A program made the position numbers and the translations under genes. The notes under the pieces were generated by a model, which saw only the letters and a program-made list of their open reading frames with translations, was not told the DNA's origin and ran no database searches. A stretch of DNA of 64,000 bases, from contig NZ_CP012401.1 of NCBI RefSeq assembly GCF_001305595.1, forward strand, positions 1,809,001-1,873,000, in the 5' to 3' direction. This document shows positions 1 to 15,128 of the stretch, piece by piece; the first letter of the stretch is position 1; each line of letters begins with the position of its first letter. The DNA comes from Azospirillum thiophilum (GTDB lineage: Bacteria > Pseudomonadota > Alphaproteobacteria > Azospirillales > Azospirillaceae).

Positions 1-407
1 TGGACCCGGTCCCCGGCGCCACCATCATGCAGGCCGATTTCCTGGAGGAGGGTGCCGCCGAGGCGCTGAAGGAGGCGCTCGGCGGGCAGGCCGATCTGGT
101 GCTGAGCGACATGGCCGCTCCCACCACCGGCCACCAGCAGACCGACCATCTGCGCATCATGGGTCTGGCCGAGGCCGCCTACGACTTCGCAGAGGAGGTG
201 CTGGCGCCGGGTGGAGCCTTCGTCGCCAAGCTGTTCCAGGGCGGGGCGGAGCGGTCCCTGCTCGACCGGCTGCGGCGTGACTTCGCCGTGGTCAAGCATG
301 CCAAGCCGCCGGCCAGCCGCGCGGAATCGTCGGAGACCTATGTGGTCGCCACCGGCTTCCGCGGCGGCAACGCCGGCGACCGAGCCGACGACAGGGTCGA
401 AGACTGA
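1..407 (+). CDS. rlmE: 23S rRNA 2'-O-methyltransferase RlmE (FtsJ/RrmJ), 3' part
   Basis: The gene is open at the left window edge, so its N-terminus and the SAM-binding glycine-rich motif are missing. The visible ~135 residues match the C-terminal two thirds of RlmE, which methylates the ribose of U2552 in 23S rRNA using S-adenosylmethionine. Three parts of the family's K-D-K-E catalytic set can be seen: Asp in LSDMAAP, Lys in AKLFQGG and Glu in ESSETYVVA. The QTDH motif before the second helix also fits. The last ~15 residues (glycine/aspartate-rich) are a typical variable tail. guaB follows on the same strand after a gap of about 110 bases, probably with its own promoter. The identification rests on motifs in a partial protein. 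Confidence 0.9.
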   Translation, partial: DPVPGATIMQADFLEEGAAEALKEALGGQADLVLSDMAAPTTGHQQTDHLRIMGLAEAAYDFAEEVLAPGGAFVAKLFQGGAERSLLDRLRRDFAVVKHAKPPASRAESSETYVVATGFRGGNAGDRADDRVED

Positions 408-487
408 CGCATTTCGCGCCTGCACACAGGCTTGCATAACAGATGCTGTGTGCGCACGGGTTCACAAGCCCATGGTCTTGTGTATAA

Positions 488-1999
<1,512 letters not shown>

Positions 2000-2030
2000 G
2001 GGCGTTTGGGGGGAATCATCGGCTTCGATT

Positions 2031-2149
2031 GCCCCCTCCCTGACCCTCCCCCTCTTCGAGGGAGAGGGGACTGCCGCTCCTCCTTTGCATCACTCCGGCA
2101 AGCGTCCTGCCCCCTCTCCCGCGAAGCGGGGGAGGGATGGGGAGGGGGC
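2031..2149. repeat. Palindromic intergenic repeat element, copy A
   Basis: About 119 bases lie between two convergent genes. The ends form a ~20-base imperfect inverted repeat (GCCCCCTCCC at the left, its complement GGGAGGGGGC at the right). Two smaller hairpins lie inside, one around CCTCTTCGAGG and one around CCCGCGAAGCGGG. The same architecture, with diverged hairpin loops, recurs at 38924-39035. This looks like a REP/MITE-type element that may act as a bidirectional terminator. It has no coding potential. Confidence 0.8.
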
Positions 2150-2166
2150 ATCATCGGGTGCAGCCC

Positions 2167-5216
<3,050 letters not shown>

Positions 5217-5477
5217 GCCCTGCCCGGCCTCCGGCCTTGCCAAAATGTCGCAGCCCCGTCCGGGCAGATTGACGACAGGGGCGGCGGGGAGTGAGATCAG
5301 AAAAGGCTGATACTCGAAGCAAGCGATTGCACGCCCCGGATCGATGTCAGGCGGGCGGCCCGGCCTTCGCGAGGAGGACGGTGCCATAGGGGGGAGACAA
5401 CGACGGGCCGACAATGCCTGCACCCCTCCGCCCGGCGCCCGGAAGCGGGGCCAACAAAGGGGGAGAAAGGAAACGCC

Positions 5478-5897
5478 ATGGAACCTATTCAGTGGTCGCG
5501 CTGGATGAGCGTCGGGAACGATGCGTTGGACGAGGATCATCGTGTCCTGATCGCCATCGTCAACAAGCTGTATGACGAAGCCGGCCGTCGGGATCCCGCC
5601 CTGATCGAAGCCATCCTGGATGAACTGATCGCCTACACCCGCCATCACTTCGCCGAGGAGGAGGCGGAGATGCAGCGGTTGAACTATCCGACCTTCGCAG
5701 CGCACAAGGCCTTGCACGACAAGCTGACCGGCCAGGTCGAAAGCTATCTCCGCGAGTTCCGCACCAACCGCGGCGGGATTTCCGGAGAGGAGGTGTTCCT
5801 GTTCTGCTCCGACTGGCTCGGCAAGCATATCCTGCGGGAGGACACCCGCTTCGGCGAATATGCCGACAACGAAGCGGAACTTGTCGTTGCCGAGTAG
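5478..5897 (+). CDS. Bacteriohemerythrin (O2-binding diiron protein)
   Basis: The 139-residue single-domain hemerythrin matches the family length. All seven expected iron ligands can be placed: His21 (DEDHR), His57 and Glu61 (HHFAEEE), His76 and His80 (AAHKALH), His117 and Asp122 (KHILREDTRF). Bacterial hemerythrins bind O2 reversibly and are thought to store, sense or deliver oxygen in microaerobic bacteria. No sensor or signalling domain is attached. The start has a strong GGGAGAAAGG ribosome-binding site. A clear intrinsic terminator follows at 6005-6039, so the gene is probably monocistronic. Confidence 0.95.
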   Translation: MEPIQWSRWMSVGNDALDEDHRVLIAIVNKLYDEAGRRDPALIEAILDELIAYTRHHFAEEEAEMQRLNYPTFAAHKALHDKLTGQVESYLREFRTNRGGISGEEVFLFCSDWLGKHILREDTRFGEYADNEAELVVAE

Positions 5898-6004
5898 GGG
5901 ATCGTGTTGGTTCCGTGAATCCTCTGCCTGAAGAAGATCTACTAAAATACTGGAATAATTCAAAATTATGAATATCGCGCATCCAATGTGCGCATTCTTT
6001 CAGA

Positions 6005-6039
6005 GCGCCCGACCCGAAAGGGGAGGGCGCTTTTCTTTT
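6005..6039 (+). terminator. Intrinsic terminator of the bacteriohemerythrin gene
   Basis: A GCGCCC...GGGCGC stem with an inner CCC-GAAA-GGG stem is followed by TTTTCTTTT on the plus strand, about 110 bases after the stop codon. Confidence 0.85.
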
Positions 6040-6081
6040 GGAGGATGCGGCGATCGGCGAGAGGGGAGGGGAGCCGGGCAA

Positions 6082-6110
6082 AGAAAAAGCCCTCCCCGGA
6101 AGGGGAGGGC
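6082..6110 (-). terminator. Intrinsic terminator of lpxC
   Basis: Read on the minus strand, GCCCTCCCC-TTCC-GGGGAGGGC is followed by TTTTTCTT. It lies ~35 bases beyond the lpxC stop and marks the end of the dcw/lpxC transcription unit. Confidence 0.85.
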
Positions 6111-6142
6111 AGGGCAGAGGCATGGAGGCGATGGTGTGCCGA

Positions 6143-7078
6143 TCAGGCGACCGCGAGCTGCTCCAGATGGCGGTGGACGGACGGCAGCGCCATCGTCGTC
6201 TCGTACCGCCAGGCGCTGCGGTCGGCGAACAGCGCGCGCAGCAGTTGGTTGTTCAGCGCGTGGCCGGACCGCACGCCGTGGAAATGCCCGATGATCGGGG
6301 CGCCGGCCAGATACAGGTCGCCGACGGCGTCAAGGATCTTGTGGCGCACGAACTCGTCGCTGAAGCGCAGGCCCTCGGCATTCATCACCGTGTCGCCGGA
6401 GATGACCACTGCATTGTCCAGCGAGCCGCCGCGGGCGAGGCCCATCTTGCGCAGCCCCTCGACCTCGTGCAGGAAGCCGAAGGTGCGGGCGCGGCTGATC
6501 TCGTCCTTGAAGCTGTCGGCATCCATCTCCACCGCGCGGGACTGGCGGGAGATGGCGGCGCTGTCGAAATCGATCTCGAAGCTGTAGGTGGTGGCGTCGT
6601 CCGGCGTGAAGGATGCGCTCTTGATGCCGTCGCCGATGGCAACCGGCTTCAGGATGCGGATGATCCGCCGCGGAGCCTTCTGAACAGCGATGCCGGCATG
6701 CTCGATGGCTGCGACGAAGGGGGCGGCGCTGCCATCCATGATCGGCACCTCGATGCCGTCCAGCGACACGGTGGCGTTGTCGATGCCGCAGCCGGCCAGT
6801 GCCGACATCAGGTGCTCGATCGTGCCGACGGTGGTGCCGTGCTCGTTACCGATCACGGTGCAGAGCCGCGTGTCCACCACCGTATCCCAGCGCGCCGGGA
6901 TGATGGCGGCGGCACCCTGGCGGTCGGTGCGGATGAAGGTGATGCCGGAATTCGCATCGGCCGGCGAAATCGTCAGCGTGACGATGACGCCCGAATGCAG
7001 CCCGACGCCGGCGATGGTGACCGCCTTCTTCAAGGTCTGCTGGAACATGCCATCCGCGTTGCTGCGATTGTTGGCCAC
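6143..7078 (-). CDS. lpxC: UDP-3-O-acyl-N-acetylglucosamine deacetylase LpxC
   Basis: LpxC is the zinc-dependent deacetylase that commits UDP-GlcNAc to lipid A synthesis in the cytoplasm. The protein shows [11 protein letters not shown] with the first zinc His, [13 protein letters not shown] with the second His and the Asp ligand, and [13 protein letters not shown] with the catalytic His. The N-terminal part starts [19 protein letters not shown]. Length (~311 aa) is normal. The GTG at 7078 is preferred because GGAAAAG precedes it at good spacing. The ATG at 7048 is the alternative and starts right at MFQQTLKK. As in many proteobacteria the gene follows ftsZ, but here a strong terminator separates the two, so lpxC needs its own promoter. 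Confidence 0.95.
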   Translation of the reverse strand: MANNRSNADGMFQQTLKKAVTIAGVGLHSGVIVTLTISPADANSGITFIRTDRQGAAAIIPARWDTVVDTRLCTVIGNEHGTTVGTIEHLMSALAGCGIDNATVSLDGIEVPIMDGSAAPFVAAIEHAGIAVQKAPRRIIRILKPVAIGDGIKSASFTPDDATTYSFEIDFDSAAISRQSRAVEMDADSFKDEISRARTFGFLHEVEGLRKMGLARGGSLDNAVVISGDTVMNAEGLRFSDEFVRHKILDAVGDLYLAGAPIIGHFHGVRSGHALNNQLLRALFADRSAWRYETTMALPSVHRHLEQLAVA

Positions 7079-7297
7079 GATGTCTTTTCCATCTTGGTCT
7101 GAACGAAATGGTTCTCGGCGATGCCGTGCCGGATGATCTTGGAAGATCATCGCGCCGGCGGCTTTCGCTTTCGACCATGCTGATAGGTAACACCGGAGCT
7201 CGGAAATCGGCAAATCACTCATTGTTACCGTTTGTTGCAGGGCAAAAGAGGCAGGAATCCCAAATAATCCGCCGTACATCTATTTGGACGCCGCAAC

Positions 7298-7332
7298 AAA
7301 AAAGCCCCGGAGACACGGAGGGTGTCCCGGGG
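7298..7332 (-). terminator. Intrinsic terminator of ftsZ (dcw operon end)
   Basis: On the minus strand CCCCGGGACAC-CCTC-GTGTCTCCGGGG is followed by CTTTTTTG. It lies in the 386-base gap between ftsZ and lpxC, about 130 bases beyond the ftsZ stop. The rest of that gap (7079-7297) presumably holds the lpxC promoter, but I cannot assign -35/-10 elements. Confidence 0.85.
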
Positions 7333-7464
7333 TTCCGAAGGTTCGGTCAGGTTGTGGAGCCGCCGTCGCCGCGATTGGGAGGCTGCGGCGACGGCGGTTA
7401 TCTCCGGCTTTCGCCGGGATCGGTCGACCGCCACGCCGTGGCGGCGGTCAGGATCGGTCGGTCC

Positions 7465-9375
7465 TCAGTTGGCCTGCCGGCGCAGGAAGGCCGGAATGTC
7501 CAGCTCCTCCTGCTCACCCGGCTTGGCATCGGCCCGCGGAGCGGGAGCCATCGGCTGCGGGGCGGCCGGGTAGCTCTGCTGGTGGACGGCCGGGGCCTGC
7601 TGCGGCTGCTGTTGCGGCTGCTGCGGAGCGGCGGGATAGCCCTGCGGCGCCTGCTGGTACCCCTGCGGCGCCTGTTGCGGATAGGCGGGCTGCTGCTGCG
7701 GGTAGCCTTGCGGCGCCGGCTGATAGGCCTGCTGCGGCGCCGGCTGGTGGTGCTGCGGGGCATGCTGGTAGGTCTGCGGGGCGGGTTGCGGGGCCTGCTG
7801 CGGCGGCACCGGATCCGACTTGCGGCCGAGACCGGTGACCAGACCGAACAGGAAATTGCCCTTGCGGGCCGGAGCCGGTTCCGGCGCGGGCGCCGGAGCC
7901 GGGCCGACCGACAGGCCGCCCGGATGCTGCGGCTGCTGATGTTGCGGCTGGTGCTGCGGGGCATGTTGGTGCTGCGGGGCGGCCAGCGGGGCCTGCGGCT
8001 GCATCGGGGCCTGCTGCTGCGGCATCGGCTGCTGCTGCGGGGCCGTCATCGGGGCGGCGCCGACGGTCATCGGCTGGCGCGGGCCGGCATCGGCGGGCTT
8101 CGGCGCGAAGAAGTGGCCGCCCTGGTTCTCACCGTGCAGCGGACCGGCGGCCGGCTTCTGGGCTTCGGCGGCGGCATGCTGCGCGGCGTTGTGCTGGGCC
8201 GCGGCATGTGCCGGGTCATGCTGGATCGCGGCGGCGCCGGCGGTCACCGGCTGCGGGGTGCGCAGGCCGGCCGCGGCGCTGGGGATCGCCGAGGCCGGGG
8301 CGGCGGCCGGGGCGCCGGTCAGGTTGCCGGGAGCCGCCGGCTTCTTGGCGCGGTCGCCGCCGATCAGCGACAGGTTGACCGGGTGGAGGGTGCGCGGGTT
8401 GGCCATCGCCGCGGCGTCGATGCCGGTGGCGACGACCGAGACGCGCATCACCCCATCCAGCGAACTGTCGAAGGTCGAGCCGAAGATGATGTTGGCGTCG
8501 GGATCGACCTCGTCGCGGACGCGGTTGGCCGCCTCGTCGACCTCGAACAGGGTCATGTCGTAGCCGCCGGTGATGTTGATCAGGACGCCGCGGGCACCCT
8601 TCATCGACACGTCGTCCAGCAGCGGGTTGGAGATGGCGGCCTCGGCGGCCTCGATGGCGCGGCGTTCGCCGTTGGCTTCGCCGGTGCCCATCATCGCCTT
8701 GCCCATTTCGGTCATGACGGACCGGATGTCGGCGAAATCCAGGTTGATCAGGCCGGGCATCACCATCAGGTCGGTGACGCCGCGCACGCCCGAATGCAGA
8801 ACGTCGTCGGCCATCTTGAAGGCGTCCGCGAAGGTCGTCTTCTCGTTGGCGATGCGGAACAGGTTCTGGTTCGGGATGATGATCAGGGTGTCGACATACT
8901 GCTGCAGCTCGGCGATGCCGCCCTCGGCCAGCCGCATGCGGTGGCCGCCCTCGAAATGGAAGGGCTTGGTGACGACGCCGACGGTCAGGATGCCGCGTTC
9001 TCGGGCCGCGCGCGCGATGACCGGCGCCGCACCGGTACCGGTGCCGCCGCCCATGCCGGCGGTGATGAACACCATGTTGGAGCCTTCGAGATACTGGACG
9101 ATCTCGTCGATCTGCTCCTCGGCCGAGGCGCGGCCGACATCCGGCTTGGAGCCGGCGCCGAGGCCGCGGGTGGTTCCGGTGCCGAGCTGGATGCGCTTCT
9201 CGCACAAGGAACCCTTGAGCGCCTGCGCGTCGGTGTTGCCGACGACGAAGTCCACGCCTTCCAGGTTCGACTTGATCATGTTGTTGACGGCGTTGCCGCC
9301 GGCGCCGCCGACGCCGAAGACTGTGATGCGCGGCTTCAGCTCGGGCTCGATTTGGGGAATTGTCACGTTGATCAT
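7465..9375 (-). CDS. ftsZ: Cell division GTPase FtsZ with long P/Q-rich linker
   Basis: FtsZ is the tubulin-like GTPase that polymerises into the cytokinetic ring. The GTPase fold covers residues ~15-330, with [10 protein letters not shown] and the tubulin signature GGGTGTG at 109-115. NADFADV-like T7 residues appear as [11 protein letters not shown]. The intrinsically disordered linker (~residues 335-615) is extremely rich in Pro, Gln and Ala with many short imperfect repeats. A C-terminal peptide [12 protein letters not shown] is the binding site for FtsA and other partners. At 636 aa it is far longer than E. coli FtsZ (383), nearly all through the linker. Long linkers are known in alphaproteobacteria. 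ftsA is 121 bases upstream. Confidence 0.97.
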   Translation of the reverse strand: MINVTIPQIEPELKPRITVFGVGGAGGNAVNNMIKSNLEGVDFVVGNTDAQALKGSLCEKRIQLGTGTTRGLGAGSKPDVGRASAEEQIDEIVQYLEGSNMVFITAGMGGGTGTGAAPVIARAARERGILTVGVVTKPFHFEGGHRMRLAEGGIAELQQYVDTLIIIPNQNLFRIANEKTTFADAFKMADDVLHSGVRGVTDLMVMPGLINLDFADIRSVMTEMGKAMMGTGEANGERRAIEAAEAAISNPLLDDVSMKGARGVLINITGGYDMTLFEVDEAANRVRDEVDPDANIIFGSTFDSSLDGVMRVSVVATGIDAAAMANPRTLHPVNLSLIGGDRAKKPAAPGNLTGAPAAAPASAIPSAAAGLRTPQPVTAGAAAIQHDPAHAAAQHNAAQHAAAEAQKPAAGPLHGENQGGHFFAPKPADAGPRQPMTVGAAPMTAPQQQPMPQQQAPMQPQAPLAAPQHQHAPQHQPQHQQPQHPGGLSVGPAPAPAPEPAPARKGNFLFGLVTGLGRKSDPVPPQQAPQPAPQTYQHAPQHHQPAPQQAYQPAPQGYPQQQPAYPQQAPQGYQQAPQGYPAAPQQPQQQPQQAPAVHQQSYPAAPQPMAPAPRADAKPGEQEELDIPAFLRRQAN

Positions 9376-9496
9376 CGTATTCAGGCCTCCACAACCTGTT
9401 TTCGTTGGGTTTGATGTTTGATATGCCGCGACCGGCGCCCGGTTGTGTCCGGTGTCTGTCCGATCGGGAATCGGTGGATCGCCATGGGGAGACTCA

Positions 9497-10780
9497 TCAG
9501 AGATTCTCCCGCAGCCACAGGCCGACGCGGCCCAGGAGCCCGCTGGATGCGACCGCCTCCTGGCCGGTCACCATCAGCTCCGTCGGGTTGCGGACGGCGT
9601 GCAGAAGCAGGCCCGCGACCGTCGCGAAGGCAGGACCGCCATGCGCCTCCTCGAGACCGGCGATCCGGGTCGGACGGGCGATGCGGACCTGTTTGTCCAG
9701 GATCGGCGAGGCGAGGTCGCGCGTGTTGGGCAGCTGGCTGGCGCCGCCGGTCAGCACGACGCGGCGGCCGACCAGCCGGGAATGGCCCGACTGCTCGATG
9801 GCGCTGCGCACCTCCTCGAAGATTTCCTCCATCCTGGCCTGGATGATGCTGACCAGGAAGGAGCGCGGATGGCTGGCGGTGCCGCTGCCGCTGCGCTCGT
9901 CCTCGCCGATCTGCGGCACCTCGATCATCTCGCGCTCGTCGGCCGGGTTCACCCGGGCGCTGCCGGACAGCACCTTCAGCCGTTCGGCATGGACCAGCGG
10001 CGTGGTCAGGCCATGGGCGATGTCGTTGGTGACGTGCCGCCCGCCGAGCGGCACGAAGCCGGTCCATATCAGGTTGCCCTCGGCGAAGATCGAGATTGTG
10101 GTGCCGCCGCCGCCGATGTCGACGCAGGCGGCGCCCATCTCCATCTCGTCCTCGACCAGACAGGCGAGGCCGGAGGCGAAGGGGCTGACCACGATGGACT
10201 CGATGTTCAGGTGGCAGCGTGCGATGCAGGCGTGCAGCGTGCGGATGGCGCCGGCCGCCGCGGTGACGACATGCAGCTGGGCGCCCAGCGCGTGGCCGCT
10301 CATCCCCTTGGGATCGCGGATGCCGCGGCTGCTGTCCAGGGTGAAGCCCAGGGGTATGGTGTGGATCAGCGCCTGGTCGGGGCCGGCCTGGAGGGTGCGG
10401 GCATGGGCCATGGCGCGGCGGATGTCGCCCTCCGTCACCTCCTGGCCGGAAACGGGAACGCTGGCGGTGAAGGCGTGGGAGCGCGGATGGCCCATCGACA
10501 GGTTGACCACAACGTCATGCACCGTCTCGCCTGCCATCTGCTCGGCCGCATGCACGGCGGCGCCGATCGAGGTTTCCGCCGCTTCCATGTCGATGATGGT
10601 CCCGGCGCGGATGCCCGTGGCGATCTGGTGGCCGACGCCGATCACGCGGAGCGAGCCGGGCTCGTCCATCCGCGCGATGACGCAGCACACCTTCGTCGAG
10701 CCGACGTCCAGCGCCGTGACGATTCCGCCACGTGCTGGCCGCTTCGGCTTCTTGGCGCCGTTAAGTCCCATACCGAACAT
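9497..10780 (-). CDS. ftsA: Cell division protein FtsA
   Basis: FtsA is the actin-like ATPase that tethers FtsZ filaments to the membrane and recruits later divisome proteins. It has the phosphate-1 motif [11 protein letters not shown], the [10 protein letters not shown]/1C-domain region, phosphate-2 [15 protein letters not shown] and the adenosine motif [13 protein letters not shown]-terminal amphipathic tail ([11 protein letters not shown]) matches the membrane-targeting helix. The 427-residue length is normal. ATG 10780 gives [11 protein letters not shown] and follows a G-rich Shine-Dalgarno-like stretch. An ATG at 10771 is the alternative. The gene lies 76 bases after ftsQ on the minus strand. 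Confidence 0.96.
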   Translation of the reverse strand: MFGMGLNGAKKPKRPARGGIVTALDVGSTKVCCVIARMDEPGSLRVIGVGHQIATGIRAGTIIDMEAAETSIGAAVHAAEQMAGETVHDVVVNLSMGHPRSHAFTASVPVSGQEVTEGDIRRAMAHARTLQAGPDQALIHTIPLGFTLDSSRGIRDPKGMSGHALGAQLHVVTAAAGAIRTLHACIARCHLNIESIVVSPFASGLACLVEDEMEMGAACVDIGGGGTTISIFAEGNLIWTGFVPLGGRHVTNDIAHGLTTPLVHAERLKVLSGSARVNPADEREMIEVPQIGEDERSGSGTASHPRSFLVSIIQARMEEIFEEVRSAIEQSGHSRLVGRRVVLTGGASQLPNTRDLASPILDKQVRIARPTRIAGLEEAHGGPAFATVAGLLLHAVRNPTELMVTGQEAVASSGLLGRVGLWLRENL

Positions 10781-10856
10781 GCCCCCCAAGTCTTTCCTCA
10801 CTCCTGTCTTCACACAGCAATCGGTGCTTCCCCACAAGCACCCGCCGCTGGGCGGC

Positions 10857-11819
10857 TTACGATTTCTTGCCGTTCTTCTTCTTGGTATCGTCCTCCCAGC
10901 CCGGAAGCTGGGCGGTGGCCGAGGTCTGGATCGCCGCGCGCTCGGGCTGGCGCAGGTCGATGGCGACGATGTCGCGGTCGAGCACATGGCTGGCCGTGTG
11001 CATCTGCTCCAGCTGGCGCAGGGCCCGGCGCATCTCGGTCGTGCCTTCCGGCAGCTTCACCGTCACGCCATTGCTCAGCTGCAGGTTCCAGCGGCGGTCG
11101 CTGATCCAGCTGGCCGACGACAGCATCGGGGCGATGGTGGGGGCGTTGTCCAGCGCCGTCAGCAGGGTGTGGACCTGCTGCGGCGCGTTGGCGCCGATCA
11201 CCTGGGGCAGGGTCTCGATGCGCTGGTTGCCGCGGCGCGCCAGCTCCGCCGCATCGGCCAGCGGCCGGCCGGCGCGGTCGATGACGGTGAACTGCCGCTC
11301 GTGCTGCCAGATCGCCATCGGCTGGCGTTCCGACAGGCGGATGTAGAGGAAGCCAGGCAGCCGCCGCTCGATGGAGGCCGACGACACCCAGGGCAGTTCC
11401 TCCAGCCGCTGCTTGGCCTCGGCGAGGTCGATCGACAGGATCGGTTCGCCCCGGCGCACGCCCAGCGCGTCGAGCACGGCGTCGCGCTCGGTCTCGCTGC
11501 GGCCGACCACCAGGATTTCCGACAGGCGGAAGCCCATGTCGCCGGTGGTCTGGATGACGCTGTCCCGCACCGCATCCAGCGTGTCGGCCAGGTTGCCGCG
11601 CTTCCAGGTCGATCCGGCCGTAGCGGTCAGCGCCAGCACCGGGGTCAGGATCAGCGCCGTCTTGACGGCCGAGCGGGTCCAGCGCGGCCAGGCGCGGCGC
11701 CGCTTGCCTTTCTCCGCCGACGCGGCCATGGCGCGCGGCGGGGTCGGCATCTCGTCCCGGGCCCGCGCGCCGGCGGCGGCGGCGCGGAAGTCCGGGTTGG
11801 CCATCAGGCGAGCTGACAT
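10857..11819 (-). CDS. ftsQ: Cell division protein FtsQ
   Basis: FtsQ is a bitopic inner-membrane protein that links early cytoplasmic and late periplasmic divisome proteins through FtsB/FtsL. A basic cytoplasmic N-terminus (residues 1-50, KGKRRRAWPRW) precedes one transmembrane helix (~52-70). A POTRA domain follows (~97-165, including LSEILVVGRSETERDAVL), then the FtsQ/DivIB domain ending near residue 300. The last ~20 residues form a lysine-rich tail (KKKNGKKS). Length 320 is normal for alphaproteobacteria. The start overlaps the end of ddl by 16 bases, implying translational coupling. Confidence 0.95.
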   Translation of the reverse strand: MSARLMANPDFRAAAAGARARDEMPTPPRAMAASAEKGKRRRAWPRWTRSAVKTALILTPVLALTATAGSTWKRGNLADTLDAVRDSVIQTTGDMGFRLSEILVVGRSETERDAVLDALGVRRGEPILSIDLAEAKQRLEELPWVSSASIERRLPGFLYIRLSERQPMAIWQHERQFTVIDRAGRPLADAAELARRGNQRIETLPQVIGANAPQQVHTLLTALDNAPTIAPMLSSASWISDRRWNLQLSNGVTVKLPEGTTEMRRALRQLEQMHTASHVLDRDIVAIDLRQPERAAIQTSATAQLPGWEDDTKKKNGKKS

Positions 11820-12751
11820 GCGGCATTCTCCACCAGCCAGCCGACCAGCGCGCCGTAGGTGATCCCCACATGCGCGGCCTGTTCGGGCACCAGCGACAGG
11901 GGCGTCATCCCCGGCTGGTTGTTGATCTCCAGGAAATACAGACCGTCGGTTCCCGGCCGGCTGTCGTCCCAGCGGAAGTCGCTGCGCGACACGCCCCGGC
12001 AGCCCAGGGTGTGGTGCGCCAGCACCGCCAGCCGTTTCGCCTCCTCCGCAACGACCTCGGGGATCGCGGCGGGGATGGTGTGGACGGCATGGCCGGCACT
12101 GTATTTCGCGGTATAGTCGTAGACCTGTGCCTGGAAGGCGATCTCGGTAACCGCCAGTGCGCGGTCACCCATGACACCCACGGTCAGCTCACGACCAGGA
12201 ATGAACTCTTCGACCAGCGCGCGTTCCCCGAAGGTCCACGCATCGCCGACCGGGCTGTTCTGCCCTTCGCGGACCAGGGTTACGCCAACGGTCGAGCCTT
12301 CGTCCACAGGCTTGACGATATAGGGCGCCGGCATGGGGTGGGTACCGCCGGTGATCTCCCCACGTGACAGAACCATGCCTTTGGGGGAGCGCACGCCGGC
12401 CGTCTCCAGCACCCGCTTGGTCATCGCCTTGTCCATGGCGATGGCCGACGCCTGGACGCCGGAATGGGTGTAGGGCAAACCCAGGAATTCCAGGATGCCC
12501 TGAATCGTCCCGTCCTCGCCGCCGCGGCCGTGCAGGGCGTTGAACACCACGTCGGGGCGCGGGTGGGTCAGCGCCTGCATCAGCCCGCCCAGGTCGCGCT
12601 GCACGTCGATGGCGGTGACGCGGTAGCCTTCCTCTTCCAGCGCCTTGGCGACGCCGGCGCCGCTGACCAGCGACACCTCGCGCTCGGCCGACCAGCCGCC
12701 CATCAGGACGGCGACATGCTTCTTGTGGGCGTGCAGCAGGGCTTCGGTCAT
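11804..12751 (-). CDS. ddl: D-alanine--D-alanine ligase
   Basis: This 315-residue ATP-grasp enzyme joins two D-alanines for the peptidoglycan stem. Typical features are [17 protein letters not shown] (N-terminal substrate domain), [15 protein letters not shown], the ATP-grasp segment [14 protein letters not shown], and the metal/ATP-binding [17 protein letters not shown]. The ATG at 12751 overlaps the murB stop as ATGA, and its 3' end overlaps ftsQ. The position inside the dcw cluster is that of DdlB. Confidence 0.97.
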   Translation of the reverse strand: MTEALLHAHKKHVAVLMGGWSAEREVSLVSGAGVAKALEEEGYRVTAIDVQRDLGGLMQALTHPRPDVVFNALHGRGGEDGTIQGILEFLGLPYTHSGVQASAIAMDKAMTKRVLETAGVRSPKGMVLSRGEITGGTHPMPAPYIVKPVDEGSTVGVTLVREGQNSPVGDAWTFGERALVEEFIPGRELTVGVMGDRALAVTEIAFQAQVYDYTAKYSAGHAVHTIPAAIPEVVAEEAKRLAVLAHHTLGCRGVSRSDFRWDDSRPGTDGLYFLEINNQPGMTPLSLVPEQAAHVGITYGALVGWLVENAACQLA

Positions 12752-13710
12752 TGGGCGGTGCTTTCTTCGGCGGCCGGGACGCCGATTCGCTTGATTTCCC
12801 ATTCCAGCGTCACGCCGCTGGTCTCGAACACGCGGCGGCGGACCTCCTCGCCCAGCGCTTCCAGCTGGGCGGCGGTGGCAGCGCCGTTGTTGATCAGAAA
12901 GTTGCAGTGCATTTCCGACACCTGGGCGCCGCCGATGGCCAGGCCGCGGCAACCGGCCTTGTCGATCAGTTCCCAGGCTTTGTAACCGTCGGGATTCTTG
13001 AAGGTCGAGCCGCCGGTGCGCGAGCGGACCGGCTGGCTGTCGGCGCGCTTGGAGGATATCTCCGCCATGCGTCGCGCGATCTCCAGCGGGTTGCCGGGCT
13101 CGCCGCGCAGGACGGCGCCGGTGAAGATGCAATCCTCCGGGACGCCGCTGTGGCGGTAGGTGAAGCCCATGGCGGCATGGTTGAACTCCAGCCGCCGGCC
13201 GTCGCGCGCCACCGCAGTGGCGGAGACAAGCACATCGGCCAGCTCGCGGCCATAAGCGCCGCCGTTCATGCGCAGCGCGCCGCCGACGGTGCCGGGAATC
13301 CCCGACAGGAACTCCAGCCCCCCGATCCCGGCGTCGCGGGCGACCATGGCGACGTTGAGGTCGAGCGCCGCGGCCCCCGCCGTCAGCGTCATGCCGTCCC
13401 CGGTCCCATCCGCCACGATATCGGTGAAGCCGCGGCCGAGCCGGATGGTGACGCCCGGCACGCCGCCGTCCCGCACCAGCAGGTTGGAGGCGACGCCGAT
13501 CACCGTCACCGGCACCTCGGCCGGCAGAGCGGCCAGGAACCCAGCCAGATCGTCGGCGTCGGCCGGGCGGAACATCACCTCGGCCGGGCCGCCGACGCGG
13601 AACCATGTCACCGACGCCAGCGGGGCGTCGGCGGTCAGCCGGCCGCGCACCGCGGGCATACGTCCGATCAGATGGCCGTCTGGGGCGTTCATGCGCGGGG
13701 CCGCCTTCAT
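12748..13710 (-). CDS. murB: UDP-N-acetylenolpyruvoylglucosamine reductase MurB
   Basis: This FAD-dependent enzyme reduces UDP-GlcNAc-enolpyruvate to UDP-MurNAc. Motifs are [13 protein letters not shown], the FAD-binding [36 protein letters not shown], and [20 protein letters not shown] with the catalytic serine. [14 protein letters not shown] near the C-terminus has the catalytic glutamate. At 320 aa it is a type II MurB. ATG 13710 overlaps the murC stop (ATGA). A farther in-frame ATG would run into murC. Confidence 0.96.
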   Translation of the reverse strand: MKAAPRMNAPDGHLIGRMPAVRGRLTADAPLASVTWFRVGGPAEVMFRPADADDLAGFLAALPAEVPVTVIGVASNLLVRDGGVPGVTIRLGRGFTDIVADGTGDGMTLTAGAAALDLNVAMVARDAGIGGLEFLSGIPGTVGGALRMNGGAYGRELADVLVSATAVARDGRRLEFNHAAMGFTYRHSGVPEDCIFTGAVLRGEPGNPLEIARRMAEISSKRADSQPVRSRTGGSTFKNPDGYKAWELIDKAGCRGLAIGGAQVSEMHCNFLINNGAATAAQLEALGEEVRRRVFETSGVTLEWEIKRIGVPAAEESTAQ

Positions 13711-15125
13711 CGCGCCGCGCCATAGAGGGCGGACAACTCGCCCGGCAGTGCATTGGCCCATTGGGTGATGTTGCCGGCGCCCAGGCAGACGACGAAGTCG
13801 CCGGTCTTGGCCATCTCGCGCACCACCTGGGCCAGCTCCTGCGGGGTGTGCAGGGCCACGACATGGCGATGGCCGTGCATGCGCAGTCCCTCGACCAGGC
13901 TGTCGCGGCTGACGCCCTCGATCGGTGCCTCGCCGGCGGCATAGACGTCGGCGACGATCACGGCGTCGGCGTCGTTGAAGCAGGTGCAGAATTCCTCGAA
14001 CAGGGCGGCGAGGCGCGAGTAGCGGTGCGGCTGGACCACCGCGATGGTGCGGCCGGTGCCGGCGGTGCGCGCGGCCTTCAGCACGGCGGCGATCTCCACC
14101 GGATGGTGGCCGTAATCGTCGATGACGGTGATGCCGTTGGTCTCGCCGGTCTTTGTGAAGCGGCGCTTCACGCCCTGGAACTTGGCCATACTGTCGCGCA
14201 TCACCACGTCGGGCAGCCCCATCTCGTTGCCGACGGCGAAGCAGGCGAGGGAGTTCTGGACGTTGTGCGGCCCGTACATCGGCAGGCGCACGCCCGCGAT
14301 GGCGCGGCTCTCGCCGGTGTGGCGGTCGTAGATCAGCACGTCGTACTTTGCGCCGTCGGTGCCCAGCTCGACGTTGACCGCGCGGATATCGGCCTGCGGC
14401 GAGAAGCCGTAGGTGACGATGCGGCGGTCGGACACGCGCGGGATCATCGCCTGCACTTCGGGGTGGTCGATGCAGAGCGCGGCGAAGCCGTAGAAGGGAA
14501 TGTTCTGGACGAAGCTGTCGAAGGCGGCCCGCGCATTGTCGAAGGTGCCGTAGAAGTCCAGATGCTCCGGGTCCATGTTGGTGACGACGGCGATGCAGGC
14601 CGGCAGCTTGACGAAGGTGCCGTCGCTCTCGTCAGCCTCGACCACCATCCAGTCGCCGGTGCCGAGCCGGGTGTTGGAGCCGTAGGCGTTGATGATGCCG
14701 CCGTTGATGACGGTCGGGTCGAGGTTCGCGTGCTCCAGCATATGGCCGACCATCGAGGTCGTCGTGGTCTTGCCGTGGGTGCCGCCGATGGCGATCGCCC
14801 ATTTCAGCCGCATCAGCTCGCCCAGCATCTCGGCGCGGCGGACCACCGGCACCAATGCTGCGCGGGCGGCCACCACCTCCGGGTTGTCGCGCTTGACGGC
14901 GGAGGAGACGACGATCACGGCGGCGCCGGCGATGTTCTCGCCGCGATGGCCGACGAACACCGTGATGCCCAGCTCGCGCAGGCGCTTGACGTTGGCGTTC
15001 TCGGCGAGGTCGGAGCCCTGGACGGTATAGCCCAGGTTCCGCAGCACCTCGGCGATGCCGCTCATGCCGATGCCGCCGATGCCGACGAAGTGGATGGTGC
15101 CGATCGAGAGGGGGAGGGCGCGCAT
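13707..15125 (-). CDS. murC: UDP-N-acetylmuramate--L-alanine ligase MurC
   Basis: MurC adds L-Ala to UDP-MurNAc, the first amino acid of the stem peptide. The N-terminal Rossmann segment is [18 protein letters not shown]. The ATP-binding P-loop is [12 protein letters not shown], followed by [10 protein letters not shown]. The central domain has [12 protein letters not shown], and the C-terminal domain starts near [12 protein letters not shown]. Length 472 is standard. It begins three bases after the stop of a small unknown gene and ends in an ATGA overlap with murB. Confidence 0.97.
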   Translation of the reverse strand: MRALPLSIGTIHFVGIGGIGMSGIAEVLRNLGYTVQGSDLAENANVKRLRELGITVFVGHRGENIAGAAVIVVSSAVKRDNPEVVAARAALVPVVRRAEMLGELMRLKWAIAIGGTHGKTTTTSMVGHMLEHANLDPTVINGGIINAYGSNTRLGTGDWMVVEADESDGTFVKLPACIAVVTNMDPEHLDFYGTFDNARAAFDSFVQNIPFYGFAALCIDHPEVQAMIPRVSDRRIVTYGFSPQADIRAVNVELGTDGAKYDVLIYDRHTGESRAIAGVRLPMYGPHNVQNSLACFAVGNEMGLPDVVMRDSMAKFQGVKRRFTKTGETNGITVIDDYGHHPVEIAAVLKAARTAGTGRTIAVVQPHRYSRLAALFEEFCTCFNDADAVIVADVYAAGEAPIEGVSRDSLVEGLRMHGHRHVVALHTPQELAQVVREMAKTGDFVVCLGAGNITQWANALPGELSALYGAAR

Positions 15126-15128
15126 GTC

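Noticed and set aside
7570-8060. Short repeats that could suggest a CRISPR array or minisatellite
   Set aside because: They are in-frame Pro/Gln codon repeats of the FtsZ linker, with no regular repeat-spacer pattern. No CRISPR array was found in the window.
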